From Bacteroidaceae bacterium (GTDB lineage Bacteria > Bacteroidota > Bacteroidia > Bacteroidales > Bacteroidaceae), in NCBI GenBank assembly GCA_017469525.1, contig JAFUGG010000075.1:1-40078 (forward strand): a DNA stretch of 40,078 nt. Direction: 5' to 3'. Shown one piece after another: positions 8,201 through 16,310 of the stretch. How positions within the stretch are numbered: the first letter of the stretch is position 1; every line of letters begins with the position of its first letter. The notes beneath the pieces were generated by a model. That model was not told where the DNA came from and did not search any database. It worked only from the letters and a program-made list of their open reading frames with translations. The translations under genes and the position numbers were made by a program.

Positions 8201-8225
8201 CATCGTAATTAATTTGAAATGCACC

Positions 8226-9311
8226 ATGAAAGCTAACGTTATTTTCCTTATGATGCTCTCGGCAGTTTGCCTCAGCGCATACGCACAGGACGACGACATG
8301 TACTCCTTCTCTTCCAGGAAGAAAGGGCAGCAAACCACAACCGCTCCAGTGCAGAGAAACAACTCGTCTGCCTATGAAGACTATGGCGACGCCAACGTCG
8401 ACTACCACACCGGACAGCTTCGCGACGTCGACGAATACAACCGTCGCTACTCTACGCAGCAGGCGGAAACACCTTCCTACGAGTTCCGAGGCGACACACT
8501 CCTCGTGACGACACAGCCCACACAGGACGACTACATGAGCTACGACGCAGGATATGACGCCGGCTACCACGACGGCCTCTACGACGGAGACTTCTACTAC
8601 ACCTCCCGACTGGCACGCTATCGCGGCTTCCGCTTCTATGATCCCTTCGTCTGGGACATCACCTACGGATGGTACGACCCATGGTACGATCCCTGGTACG
8701 GCTGGTATTCACCCTACTATCGCTACGGCTACGCCAGCTGGTACAGCTGGGGATGGGGCTGGCACAACTACGGAGGATGGTACGGCGGATGGCATCATCC
8801 TCACCCCTACGGAGGCGGACATTACTACGGCGGATACGGAACACGCAATCGCAACATCACCAGCATCAACTCCGGACGACGCTCCACATCCAACGGAGCA
8901 TACACAGGCGGCGGCAGACAACCCGGCAGCCGTATGGGCTCCACACAGGCTGGGACAGCAACCTCTTCGCGCAACGGCACCAGAAGCAATGGCGTAAGGG
9001 TACCGACAGAAAGCTCACGCAGCGGATACCAAATGCCGACACGAAGCAGCAACTCCTCTACCCGTAGCAGCAACGTCTCTACACGAAGCAGCAGCACATC
9101 TAGCCGTAGCAGCAGCACCTACAGCAGCGGCTCAAGCAGAAGCAGCAGTACATACAGCAGTGGCTCAAGCAGAAGCAGCAGCACATACAGCAGCGGAGGC
9201 TCACGCAGCTACGGCGGAGGCAGCAGCTACGGAGGCGGAGGCAGAAGCAGCGGAGGCTTCAGCGGAGGCGGCGGTCGAAGCGGCGGAGGCGGCGGAGGCG
9301 GACGCAGATAA
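8226..9311 (+). CDS. Secreted low-complexity protein rich in Tyr, Trp, Gly, Ser and Arg; function unknown
   Basis: 361 residues from the ATG at 8226, which gives a signal peptide MKANVIFLMMLSAVCLSAYAQ; a TTG 12 bases earlier is less likely. After a hydrophilic acidic part, residues about 135-200 are packed with Tyr, Trp, Gly and His (WYDPWYDPWYGWYSPYYRYG), then come Ser/Arg repeats with unit SSSTYSSGSSR, and last a Gly-rich tail ending GGGGGGGRR. No catalytic motif is seen. It could be a surface or matrix protein, or an outer-membrane-associated low-complexity protein; I recognise no family. The next gene, 52 bases downstream, encodes a FadL-like outer membrane protein and is probably in the same operon. 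The strong promoter suggests good expression. Confidence 0.8.
   Translation: MKANVIFLMMLSAVCLSAYAQDDDMYSFSSRKKGQQTTTAPVQRNNSSAYEDYGDANVDYHTGQLRDVDEYNRRYSTQQAETPSYEFRGDTLLVTTQPTQDDYMSYDAGYDAGYHDGLYDGDFYYTSRLARYRGFRFYDPFVWDITYGWYDPWYDPWYGWYSPYYRYGYASWYSWGWGWHNYGGWYGGWHHPHPYGGGHYYGGYGTRNRNITSINSGRRSTSNGAYTGGGRQPGSRMGSTQAGTATSSRNGTRSNGVRVPTESSRSGYQMPTRSSNSSTRSSNVSTRSSSTSSRSSSTYSSGSSRSSSTYSSGSSRSSSTYSSGGSRSYGGGSSYGGGGRSSGGFSGGGGRSGGGGGGGRR
9108..9206 (+). repeat. 33-bp in-frame tandem repeat
   Basis: Three units starting at 9108, 9141 and 9174 encode SSSTYSSGSSR (third unit ends SSGGSR). Units 1 and 2 differ at only a few third positions, a sign of recent expansion. Confidence 0.8.
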
Positions 9312-9363
9312 TGAACAACTCAACATAACCGTATTCAACATTCTAATAATCTTCTGACACACT

Positions 9364-10917
9364 ATGAAACGCTATATCATTCTCCCCCTGCTTGCTGTCG
9401 CCTTCGCTGCACATGCACAGGATACATACATAAACGAACGTCTCACCAACAACTCCAGCGACGTCATCGGCACATCACGCTACGTCGGCATGGGCGGAGC
9501 ACTCGGAGCACTCGGAGCAGACATGAGTGTCATCAGCTGGAACCCCGCAGGCATCGGACTCTACCGCAAGCACGACATCGCCCTTACCTTTGGAGGACTG
9601 TGGGGCAAGTCGAGCATCAAACAAGAGAACCGAGGCAAGGCAACCTTCGACCAAGCTGGCTTCGTCTTCAACATAAAGACAGGCAGCGAGACATGTCCCT
9701 ACGTGAACCTATCCTTCAACTATCAGAAGAAAATCAACTTCAACCATAATTTCTATGCCGCCAACGACAACCTTGGCGGCCTCAGCCAAATGGATCAGGT
9801 CGCTGAGCTTACCTATTGGGACAGCGGAACAGAGAACCTGGCTGGCCTGGCTATAGACAACGACTACCTCAACAGCGCCACCGACAGCGAAGGCAACAAG
9901 TACTTCTACAACTACTATGCTTCCTATAGCAACAACTACACCCACCATAGCGAAGGCTCTGCACATGCGTTCGACTTCAACATCAGCACGAACATCAACG
10001 ACCGTGCCTTCCTTGGACTTACCGTAGGCGTTGACAACATGCGCTTCCGCGAACTGACGTGCTACGAAGAGTTCGGCGATGCCGACTATGCCCTGAGCCG
10101 TAATTGCAGAATCACAGGAACGGGCGTCAACGTCAAGCTTGGCACCATCATACGTCCCTTCGAGAATAATCCCTTCCGCTTTGGCTTCGCAGTGGAGACT
10201 CCGACCTGGTATCGTCTGCGCAACACCACATGGTTTGACTTTGGCTACGACATCAACGAGAATTCAGCCTTGAGAAGCTACATGAAGTTCAACGTGCGCA
10301 CTCCCTGGAAGGTACGCGCCAGCATCGGCAGCACTGTGGGCAGCCTCCTTGCATGGGACGTGGATTATGAATACGCAGCTTATGCAGGCACGAAGATGGG
10401 ATATCCCGAACTCGAATATGCAGACGGTTCTTCTTCCGGCAATGTAAAGGACGTGGCTATGGACGAGTTTACTCGCGACATCCTGCGCGGCACACATACC
10501 TTGCGCATTGGCACAGAAGTGAACGCCACGAAGAACCTTGCCTTCCGCCTTGGATACAACCTGAGCACATCGGCTTACGAGAAGAACATTGGCTTCGACC
10601 AATATAACATTGACAGCCGCGCCATGAAATATGCCACAGGCACCAACTACATGCGCCTCGGCAACACAAATATCCTGACGCTTGGTGCTGGCTATCATGC
10701 TAAGAAGTTCTACATTGACCTCGCCTACAAGGTTCGCAACCAAAAGGCAGACTTCTTTGCCTTTGACACAAGATTCACTGATGAAGTCTACGGCGACCCT
10801 GTATTCCTTAATAATGTGGAAACCAGCGCGCCAGAACTTATCAATGCCACCATTGACCCGGTCGATGTCAACCTGACAAGGCACGCCATCACCTGCACGC
10901 TGGGCTTCAAGTTCTAA
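9364..10917 (+). CDS. FadL/OmpP1-like outer membrane beta-barrel protein
   Basis: 517 residues with signal peptide MKRYIILPLLAVAFAAHAQ. The segment TSRYVGMGGALGALGADMSVISWNPAGIGLYR near residues 35-65 is typical of the Bacteroidetes OmpP1/FadL-like group, often labelled hemin receptor without proof. Most of the remainder alternates polar and aromatic residues as in a beta barrel, and it ends with aromatic Phe (LGFKF), as expected for a barrel inserted by BAM. In the family it moves hydrophobic molecules across the outer membrane; the ligand here is unknown. It follows the 8226 gene. Its stop codon overlaps that of the convergent GH130 gene by 4 bases. Confidence 0.82.
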   Translation: MKRYIILPLLAVAFAAHAQDTYINERLTNNSSDVIGTSRYVGMGGALGALGADMSVISWNPAGIGLYRKHDIALTFGGLWGKSSIKQENRGKATFDQAGFVFNIKTGSETCPYVNLSFNYQKKINFNHNFYAANDNLGGLSQMDQVAELTYWDSGTENLAGLAIDNDYLNSATDSEGNKYFYNYYASYSNNYTHHSEGSAHAFDFNISTNINDRAFLGLTVGVDNMRFRELTCYEEFGDADYALSRNCRITGTGVNVKLGTIIRPFENNPFRFGFAVETPTWYRLRNTTWFDFGYDINENSALRSYMKFNVRTPWKVRASIGSTVGSLLAWDVDYEYAAYAGTKMGYPELEYADGSSSGNVKDVAMDEFTRDILRGTHTLRIGTEVNATKNLAFRLGYNLSTSAYEKNIGFDQYNIDSRAMKYATGTNYMRLGNTNILTLGAGYHAKKFYIDLAYKVRNQKADFFAFDTRFTDEVYGDPVFLNNVETSAPELINATIDPVDVNLTRHAITCTLGFKF

Positions 10918-13211
10918 TGCACTGACACCTTCCTGCCAGACATGATATAAAGTCCTGGCTTCAACGACCGACGCTCCTGCCTTATGCCCATGAGGTCATA
11001 GACAGAGGCGTCGGTCTTATTATATATATAAGGTGTAGTGATGGCATCGTCATCTTCGACCAAAGTGCCATAGACATGGAAGGCATAGAGTGCTGGGGAA
11101 GCGACATTGTTCATGCTGGCAGACGTGCGAGGAAAGACGACCTTGACATAGCGTCCACGGATGGGAGAGGAAAGATTGACGGTCTTCTTGTTGATACCAC
11201 CAGTTGCCTTCTTGTCCGCCACTTGTGTCCAGCAGTCATTGTCGTCGCCTGCTTTTGTGATAAGGCTCAGGTCCGGCTCCTCCTGACTAATGAACATCTG
11301 GTAGGCGTTCATGTTTGTGGCATCCGTGTCGATACTCTTGGCGTCCCACAGCAGAAGACGTTTGATGTCGTAGGTATGCTCGAGGTCGACGATGACATAG
11401 CGGTAGGCGTCCGTGCCCTGCTGAGGTGTGGTAAACTTCCACGGGCGTTCGGCAGCAGGCAGACCTGTGAGCAGGTTGAGGGCACTAAAGGTTGCATCGG
11501 GCGTGTCGTGCGCCGCAAGAATGGTCTTGCCGATGCTGACGTTGCCGTCCGAACGGGAGATGTCGCTGACGAAGCGTCCATATACGTCGCATCCATAGAG
11601 ACGAATGGCATTGTCTGCCACGCCGCTGGGACGAATGCCCCGACGGAAGACGAGCTTCAAGTAGCGCACCTCGGCCGGAGGAAAGCAGATGTCCTTCTCG
11701 CCCTTGTCGCCCACGTTCTCTTCATGAGCCAGGAGCGTCCACTCCTCACTTGTTTTGGTTCTGCCATAAACCCAGTATTCGGGCACGTTGCCGCAGTTCG
11801 CCTCGCGCCCCTCAACATCGCGGAAGACGAGGCGGTTCACTTCATATATGCCGGTGAACTCCAAGACAATCCACGGCTGCTCTGTGCTCGTGTCGCACCA
11901 CTTGCGGCCAGGATAGATGTAGCTCATGTTCATGTTGGAAGGTTCCTCACCGCTTGCTGCGAAGCCGCTAAAGGAGTTGACGAAGCAAGTCATCTTCCCT
12001 GTGGCGAGAGAAGTGCGTTGGTTGACGACACCCTCCGGTATGCTTGACGTCACGATGGGGTCGCCTTCGTGAAGAGACGTGTTGGGGTCGCAGACAGCCA
12101 CACCGACGAACGAGTCGGCGCAGCCATAATAGAGGAACCATTTGCCTTGGTGCCAGACGAGACCTTCTGTGAAGACTGTGCCCGCAGCATACTGCCCGCT
12201 CCTCTCAAAGTCTGCAATCGGACGGAAGAAAGGCTTGTCGAGGCGGTCGATGAGTTGCAGGGGGTTGTCTCGGCTGAAGAGCATCTGTCCGGCGGCATAA
12301 GTGTTAGCAGCATAGCAACCATCGCCATTGTTGCCACTCGCGTTCTTGCCATTGTAGATGAGCACAATGCCGTTGTCCGTGATGACAGCAGGCGGACCGC
12401 ATTCCGTGAGCATACTGTCGAAGAAACCCTTCCTTGGCTTTGCCAGATAGAGAAGTTCCGTGTTGGCGTCCACGATGGGCGTCCACGTGATGAGGTCGTC
12501 GCTTGTGGCGCCGCAGACCCAGTACTCGCCCCAGTACATGAAATACTTCTCCTCGCCATTCACCATTACCTTTGCGGCCTGCAGGCGTCCGTCCCTGACC
12601 TCCGTGACAATGGACCCGGACTTGCAGGCAAGGTTGGAGAACTTGCCGTCGAATGTCGTTCGGAAGCAAGGACCATGGTGCGTCCACGTCCTGAGGTCAG
12701 GGCTGGTGGCAACGCTCAAGCGGGCAACGGAGCGATTCCACGAGGTGTAGGTCATCACATAAAGTGGTTTGCCGTCCACTTCGGCTTCCACCACACGCGG
12801 ATCCTCTGTGCCGCCTGGGTGCTCGAACTCTTTTGAGACGGCCGACTGGTCGGGGTACATGACGGGCGAAGGCGAACGGTAGTCGACGTTGATGCCGTCT
12901 TCGCTCTCCACAAACCCGATGCGCGAGGTGCGATGTCCTATGCCGGCACTGGGGTCGTCCTCAGCCCGATAGAGCACACAGACCTTACCGTCCTTCTCCA
13001 CAGCTGCGGGGTTGAACGTGTCGGCACACTCCCATCGGACCTGCGCCCTCTTCATGGGACAGTAGAAGAGACTGCCTTCGATGGGGCTGACCATCGGGTT
13101 CTTGCCCTCAGGCCTTGTGAAGCCGCCTATTGCCCAATGTGGCAGGACGTTGTCGGCCGCCATTGCTGTAAGGCAGACAAACAGGATTGGAAAAAGCAGG
13201 AAACGTTTCAT
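10914..13211 (-). CDS. Exported GH130 glycosidase with F5/8-type C domains
   Basis: 765 residues. The start at 13211 gives signal peptide MKRFLLFPILFVCLTAMAA and sits just after the -7 box. Residues about 20-420 form a five-bladed propeller of GH130 type: FNPAAVEKDGKVCVLYRAED, GGTEDPRVV, KSGSIV, CGPPAVITDNGIVLIYNGKN and FTEGLVWHQGKWFLYYGCAD. Two discoidin-like (F5/8 type C) sugar-binding domains follow (about 430-560 and 570-715), then a C-terminal tail with MGIRQ, PGLYIMSGRKV, similar to Bacteroidetes sorting/anchor ends. GH130 includes cytosolic mannoside phosphorylases and exported beta-mannosidases; the signal peptide and binding domains favour a hydrolase acting on mannosides outside the cytoplasm. 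That last step is inference. Confidence 0.85.
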   Translation of the reverse strand: MKRFLLFPILFVCLTAMAADNVLPHWAIGGFTRPEGKNPMVSPIEGSLFYCPMKRAQVRWECADTFNPAAVEKDGKVCVLYRAEDDPSAGIGHRTSRIGFVESEDGINVDYRSPSPVMYPDQSAVSKEFEHPGGTEDPRVVEAEVDGKPLYVMTYTSWNRSVARLSVATSPDLRTWTHHGPCFRTTFDGKFSNLACKSGSIVTEVRDGRLQAAKVMVNGEEKYFMYWGEYWVCGATSDDLITWTPIVDANTELLYLAKPRKGFFDSMLTECGPPAVITDNGIVLIYNGKNASGNNGDGCYAANTYAAGQMLFSRDNPLQLIDRLDKPFFRPIADFERSGQYAAGTVFTEGLVWHQGKWFLYYGCADSFVGVAVCDPNTSLHEGDPIVTSSIPEGVVNQRTSLATGKMTCFVNSFSGFAASGEEPSNMNMSYIYPGRKWCDTSTEQPWIVLEFTGIYEVNRLVFRDVEGREANCGNVPEYWVYGRTKTSEEWTLLAHEENVGDKGEKDICFPPAEVRYLKLVFRRGIRPSGVADNAIRLYGCDVYGRFVSDISRSDGNVSIGKTILAAHDTPDATFSALNLLTGLPAAERPWKFTTPQQGTDAYRYVIVDLEHTYDIKRLLLWDAKSIDTDATNMNAYQMFISQEEPDLSLITKAGDDNDCWTQVADKKATGGINKKTVNLSSPIRGRYVKVVFPRTSASMNNVASPALYAFHVYGTLVEDDDAITTPYIYNKTDASVYDLMGIRQERRSLKPGLYIMSGRKVSVH

Positions 13212-13218
13212 AGTGCCG

Positions 13219-13226
13219 CAAAGATA
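13219..13226 (-). promoter_or_regulatory. -7 box of the GH130 gene, near-leaderless
   Basis: TATCTTTG on the minus strand ends 7 bases before the ATG at 13211, so the transcript would have almost no leader. Confidence 0.6.
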
Positions 13227-13301
13227 CAAATAAAAACGCACATCTGCCTGCTTTCTTCTTTTTTTTATATTATAATTGCAGTGCAATTGGAATAATTTGT
13301 T

Positions 13302-13309
13302 TATCTTTG
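13302..13309 (+). promoter_or_regulatory. -7 box of the thioredoxin-fold gene
   Basis: TATCTTTG matches the consensus about 30 bases before the ATG at 13339; no good -33 box is seen. Confidence 0.55.
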
Positions 13310-13338
13310 CATCAAAGGATATTCAAATCGACAAAAAC

Positions 13339-13839
13339 ATGAAGAAACTCATCCTGACATTCCTGTCTGCCTGCTTCGCCCTTACGATGGAGGCTCAGAC
13401 GACGCCAAAGAAGGTCTATGACGAAAACATCAACCCCTTGGAACAAATAGACAAGGCCGTCGAGAAGGCAAGAGCGGAAGGCAAATTCGTTGTCTGCCAA
13501 GTGGGCGGAAACTGGTGTCCCTGGTGCCTGAGATTTGCCGATTTCATCACAAGCGACAGTCTCATCAGCAAGGTCATTGAGGAGAATTTCGAGTACATCC
13601 ACGTGAACTACAATCCCCGGAAGCAGGAAGGTGAGGCGAAAGCCAAGCAGGCCGAGGCCCTGATTAAGCGGCTCGACGGCTGCGGACGCTTTGGATTCCC
13701 CGTCTTCGTCGTTTTGGACGCAGAAGGGAAGGTGCTCCACATTCAGGACTCGAGTTTTCTGGAGGAGGGACAGGGCTACAATCAGGAGAAAGTGCTGCGT
13801 TTCTTCAAGGGCTGGACGCCCAATGCCGTAAAGCATTGA
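13339..13839 (+). CDS. Exported thioredoxin-fold protein with CPWC motif
   Basis: 166 residues from ATG 13339, chosen because it starts a signal peptide (MKKLILTFLSACFALTMEAQ) and lies after the -7 box. The thioredoxin fold is shown by the beta strand KFVVCQVGGNWCPWCLRF, with a CxxC redox pair at about residues 58-61, and by GFPVFVVLDAEGK, where a Pro precedes the second core strand, as in thioredoxin cis-Pro. It resembles DsbD-gamma/thioredoxin_7-type periplasmic proteins that reduce or isomerise disulfides. It is transcribed alone, divergent from the GH130 gene. Confidence 0.82.
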   Translation: MKKLILTFLSACFALTMEAQTTPKKVYDENINPLEQIDKAVEKARAEGKFVVCQVGGNWCPWCLRFADFITSDSLISKVIEENFEYIHVNYNPRKQEGEAKAKQAEALIKRLDGCGRFGFPVFVVLDAEGKVLHIQDSSFLEEGQGYNQEKVLRFFKGWTPNAVKH

Positions 13840-13908
13840 AACATTACAACTTAGACAATATATCAGGTACCTTGAGAAATACTCACACGTGTCACCGTCC
13901 GTTCCCTC

Positions 13909-13998
13909 GTGAGAAACAAAACGTTTCCACACGAGAAACAAACCGTTTCCACATGAGAAACAAACCGTTTCCACACGAGAAACAAATCGGTAACAAAC
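13909..13998. repeat. 22-bp period tandem array, family B (four units)
   Basis: GAGAAACAAA starts units at 13911, 13933, 13955 and 13977, an exact 22-base step; each full unit ends CGTTTCCAC. Dyad arms GAAAC and GTTTC alternate, so inverted repeats can form within and between units. The array lies between convergent genes. Confidence 0.88.
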
Positions 13999-14006
13999 GT
14001 TAAATT

Positions 14007-14156
14007 TTGTTATTTCACAAGATAAAGTTACATCAGACTCACTTCACCCTATACTTCATCACTTTACGGACAGACCACAAGGCAGAGTTCCTGGCCCGCT
14101 ACCTCAAGCAGATGTGGCGCCGCCTCCGCAACCGTCTGTTCCAGCGCAAGTGGTAA
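14007..14156 (+). pseudogene. Possible 3' remnant of a protein gene
   Basis: An open frame without an ATG runs to TAA at 14154. Its last 30 codons look like real coding sequence in base use and composition (FLARYLKQMWRRLRNRLFQ), while the sequence before is AT-rich non-coding. It may be the end of a decayed gene, or a short basic peptide started at TTG 14007. I do not recognise the family. It lies just outside the 3' end of the kinase gene at 14172. Confidence 0.25.
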
Positions 14157-14171
14157 TCGCCCCTGCGGACA

Positions 14172-14792
14172 CTACTCCTCGGGGAAGAGGCCGTAGAGCT
14201 TGGCGTCGATTTGTTCGGTGATGCGCTGCAGGTCGGCGGTATTTGATTCGAACTTCAGCGTGTCGCCGTCGACGATGAGAAGCTTGCCGGGATAGTCCTT
14301 TATCCAAGCCTCGTAGCGATCATTCAGGCCGCTGAGGTAGTCGATGCGTATGCTTTGCTCGTAGTCGCGGCCTCGCTTGGCAATCTGTGCGATGAGGTTG
14401 GGGATGGAGCTGCGAATGTAGATGAGCAGGTCGGGCAGTCCCACGAGCGACATCATCAGGTCGAAGAGGTCGCTGTAGTTCTTGAAGTCGCGGTCGCTCA
14501 TGTAGCCTTGCGCATGGAGGTTCGGTGCGAAGATGCGCGCGTCCTCGAAGATGGTGCGGTCCTGGATGATGGTGTCCTTGCTCTTTGATATCTCCACGAC
14601 GTCGCGGAAACGCTTGTTCAGGAAATAGACCTGCAGGTTGAAGCTCCAGCGGTTCATGTCCTGATAGAAGTCGTCGAGGTAAGGATTGGTGTCAACTGGC
14701 TCGAAGCGAGGTGTCCAGCCATAGCGCTTGACGAGCAACTTGGTGAGGGTGGTCTTGCCGCACCCAATGTTTCCGGCTACTGCGATATGCAT
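14172..14792 (-). CDS. Deoxynucleoside kinase (first of a tandem pair)
   Basis: 206 residues. P-loop GNIGCGKTTL at 8-17, then FEPVD, NRWSFNLQVYFLNKRF, IIQDRTIFED (the DRS-like catalytic segment, here DRT), and KRGRDYEQSIRIDYLSGLNDRYEAW, where the RGR arginines form the lid. This is the dNK/dGK family (PF01712), which phosphorylates deoxynucleosides with ATP in salvage. It is a paralogue of the next gene, about half identical, and is the last gene of the minus-strand operon. Tandem kinases of this kind elsewhere act as paired deoxyadenosine and deoxyguanosine kinases, but which is which cannot be read here. Cys replaces Ser in the P loop relative to its neighbour. Confidence 0.88.
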   Translation of the reverse strand: MHIAVAGNIGCGKTTLTKLLVKRYGWTPRFEPVDTNPYLDDFYQDMNRWSFNLQVYFLNKRFRDVVEISKSKDTIIQDRTIFEDARIFAPNLHAQGYMSDRDFKNYSDLFDLMMSLVGLPDLLIYIRSSIPNLIAQIAKRGRDYEQSIRIDYLSGLNDRYEAWIKDYPGKLLIVDGDTLKFESNTADLQRITEQIDAKLYGLFPEE

Positions 14793-14798
14793 AACAAC

Positions 14799-14866
14799 AT
14801 TTACTATTTAACGATTTACGATTTACTATTTAACCCCCTTCCCTTTAGGGGAGGGCTGGGGAGAGG
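14799..14866. repeat. Composite intercistronic repeat: 7-mer array plus C-rich palindrome
   Basis: Read on the minus strand, a CCCTCCCC...GGGAAGGGG palindrome follows the upstream kinase stop codon, then comes an array of 7-8-mers (units such as AAATAGT and AAATCGT), ending next to the ATG at 14792. The same arrangement and family precede tyrA at 21772-21838. Confidence 0.7.
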
Positions 14867-14876
14867 CTTTTTCCCT

Positions 14877-15497
14877 CTATAGCGGGAACATGCCAAAGAG
14901 CAGGCTGTCTATCTTGTCGGTGATGTCCTTGAAGTCCTTGGGGTTATGCTTGTAGTCGATATTGTCGACCTCCACGGTCAGGACCTTGCCCTTGTACTTG
15001 CGGTAGATGAAATCTTCGTAGAGTTCATTCAGCCCGCTGAGGTACTCGAGCTGTATGGTCTGCTCGTAGTCACGGCCTCGCTTCTGTATATTCTGGACGA
15101 GGTGCGGTATGGAGGCACGCAGGTATATCATCAGGTCGGGGTAGCGCACGATGTCCTGCATGTGGTCGAAGAGCTCCATGAAGGTCTCGAAGTCGCGGTC
15201 GCTGAGGTTGCCCATGCGGTGGTTGTTCGTGGCGAAGACGTAGACGCCCTCGTAGATGGAGCGGTCCTGGATGGTATCCATGCCGTTCTGCTGCATGTCC
15301 ATGAGGTCGCGGAAACGCTCCTTGAGGAAGTACACCTCCATGGGAAACGACCATCGCTCGATGTCCTTGTAGTAGTCTTCGAGGTAGGGATTGAACGTCA
15401 CCTGCTCGTACTTCGGCACCCAATGGTAGTGCTTGGCGAGCATTTCTGTCAGCGTGGTCTTGCCGCTGCCTATATTTCCTGCAATGACGATGTGCAT
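14877..15497 (-). CDS. Deoxynucleoside kinase (second of a tandem pair)
   Basis: 206 residues, the same length and order of motifs as its neighbour: P-loop GNIGSGKTTL, ERWSFPMEVYFLKERFRD, IQDRSIYEGVYVFA (canonical DRS motif), and KRGRDYEQTIQLEYLSGLNELYE. It phosphorylates deoxynucleosides for dNTP salvage in the cytoplasm. The start codon overlaps the stop of the GH25 gene by one base (TAATG), so translation is probably coupled. Keeping the canonical DRS here and DRT in the paralogue suggests that the two differ in substrate. Confidence 0.88.
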   Translation of the reverse strand: MHIVIAGNIGSGKTTLTEMLAKHYHWVPKYEQVTFNPYLEDYYKDIERWSFPMEVYFLKERFRDLMDMQQNGMDTIQDRSIYEGVYVFATNNHRMGNLSDRDFETFMELFDHMQDIVRYPDLMIYLRASIPHLVQNIQKRGRDYEQTIQLEYLSGLNELYEDFIYRKYKGKVLTVEVDNIDYKHNPKDFKDITDKIDSLLFGMFPL

Positions 15498-16303
15498 TAT
15501 CTCTTTCTTAACATGATATCACTGACGCCGTAGCGGTCGAGGAAGACGCTCCGGTCAACGTGCCCGCGGATGCCGTCCACGTAGCTGGTGCAGCTGAACT
15601 GCCACAGGACGATGGGCACATCCTCGCTCAGGCCCGGGAACTCGTCCGCATAGCGAGCCACGAAGAACTTGTATTCGGTGAACTTTCCTTCGAGGTATTT
15701 GGCATAGAAGTTCACTCCGGTATAGATGATTGGCTTGACGCCGAACATGCGTTCTACGCCCTCGAGGAAGGCTTTCAGCCTGCCTTGGAACATCGCGAGA
15801 CTGCCTTTGCCGCGCTTCTCGACGTCGACGACGGGGATAAGGTCCTGCTGTCGTGGGTCGACATTCGAGCGGAAGTTCTCCAGCTGGACGAGTGCACTTG
15901 CCGAAGGACTGAAGAAATGATAGACGCCAGCAGGTATGCCTGCTCGTCGGGCTCCGTATAGGTTGCGAAGATAGAACTCGTCGACGTAGCCGGCACCTTC
16001 TGTCGCCTTGACGTAAACGAACTTTACATTGTCCTCGCGAGCCACGCAGTCCCAATCGATCTTGCCTTGATAGTGGCTGACGTCGATGCCTTGCTGCTGG
16101 CTGACGGTATGGTGAACCTGTGCACGCATCTCAGTCACGCGGGGCAAAGGCCTGTCCGGCAACGGAGCCGCAGGCAACTGGTCCGGCATCGGCAGAGCGT
16201 AGATGGGGTCTATCGTGTCGCCTTTCTTCCTGCCTTTCTTGTCGGCAAAAGAGGTCGCCGCCGCAATGAAAACGGCCAGGAAGAGCAGATAGCGGAGCGA
16301 CAT
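15497..16303 (-). CDS. GH25 lysozyme-family protein (N-acetylmuramidase)
   Basis: 268 residues. An N-terminal hydrophobic segment (MSLRYLLFLAVFIAAATSFA) is a signal peptide, followed by a basic/Pro-rich spacer to about residue 70. The GH25 barrel then shows GIDVSHYQGKIDW, VYVKATEGAGYVDEFY, YHFFSP, LIPVVDVE (the catalytic DxE pair), PIIYTGVNFY and LWQFSC. The family cleaves the beta-1,4 bond between MurNAc and GlcNAc. The likely site of action is the periplasm in wall turnover, though interbacterial use is possible. It is cotranscribed with an unknown gene upstream (7-base gap) and the kinases downstream. Confidence 0.88.
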   Translation of the reverse strand: MSLRYLLFLAVFIAAATSFADKKGRKKGDTIDPIYALPMPDQLPAAPLPDRPLPRVTEMRAQVHHTVSQQQGIDVSHYQGKIDWDCVAREDNVKFVYVKATEGAGYVDEFYLRNLYGARRAGIPAGVYHFFSPSASALVQLENFRSNVDPRQQDLIPVVDVEKRGKGSLAMFQGRLKAFLEGVERMFGVKPIIYTGVNFYAKYLEGKFTEYKFFVARYADEFPGLSEDVPIVLWQFSCTSYVDGIRGHVDRSVFLDRYGVSDIMLRKR

Positions 16304-16310
16304 GGACGTG

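Noticed and set aside
7897..8208. Plus-strand open frame coding repeated CIYMYMQLHLHV-like residues
   Set aside because: It is a translation of the 22-bp palindrome array and flanks; no start context and no conserved protein pattern. The same shadow appears at the other two family A copies.
8213..8225. TTG start for the secreted protein gene
   Set aside because: The ATG at 8226 gives a cleaner signal peptide, and the extra four residues MKCT add nothing.
10984..11095. Frameshift or gene break in the GH130 3' region
   Set aside because: The frame continues through both F5/8 domains and a typical tail without a stop; no break is needed.
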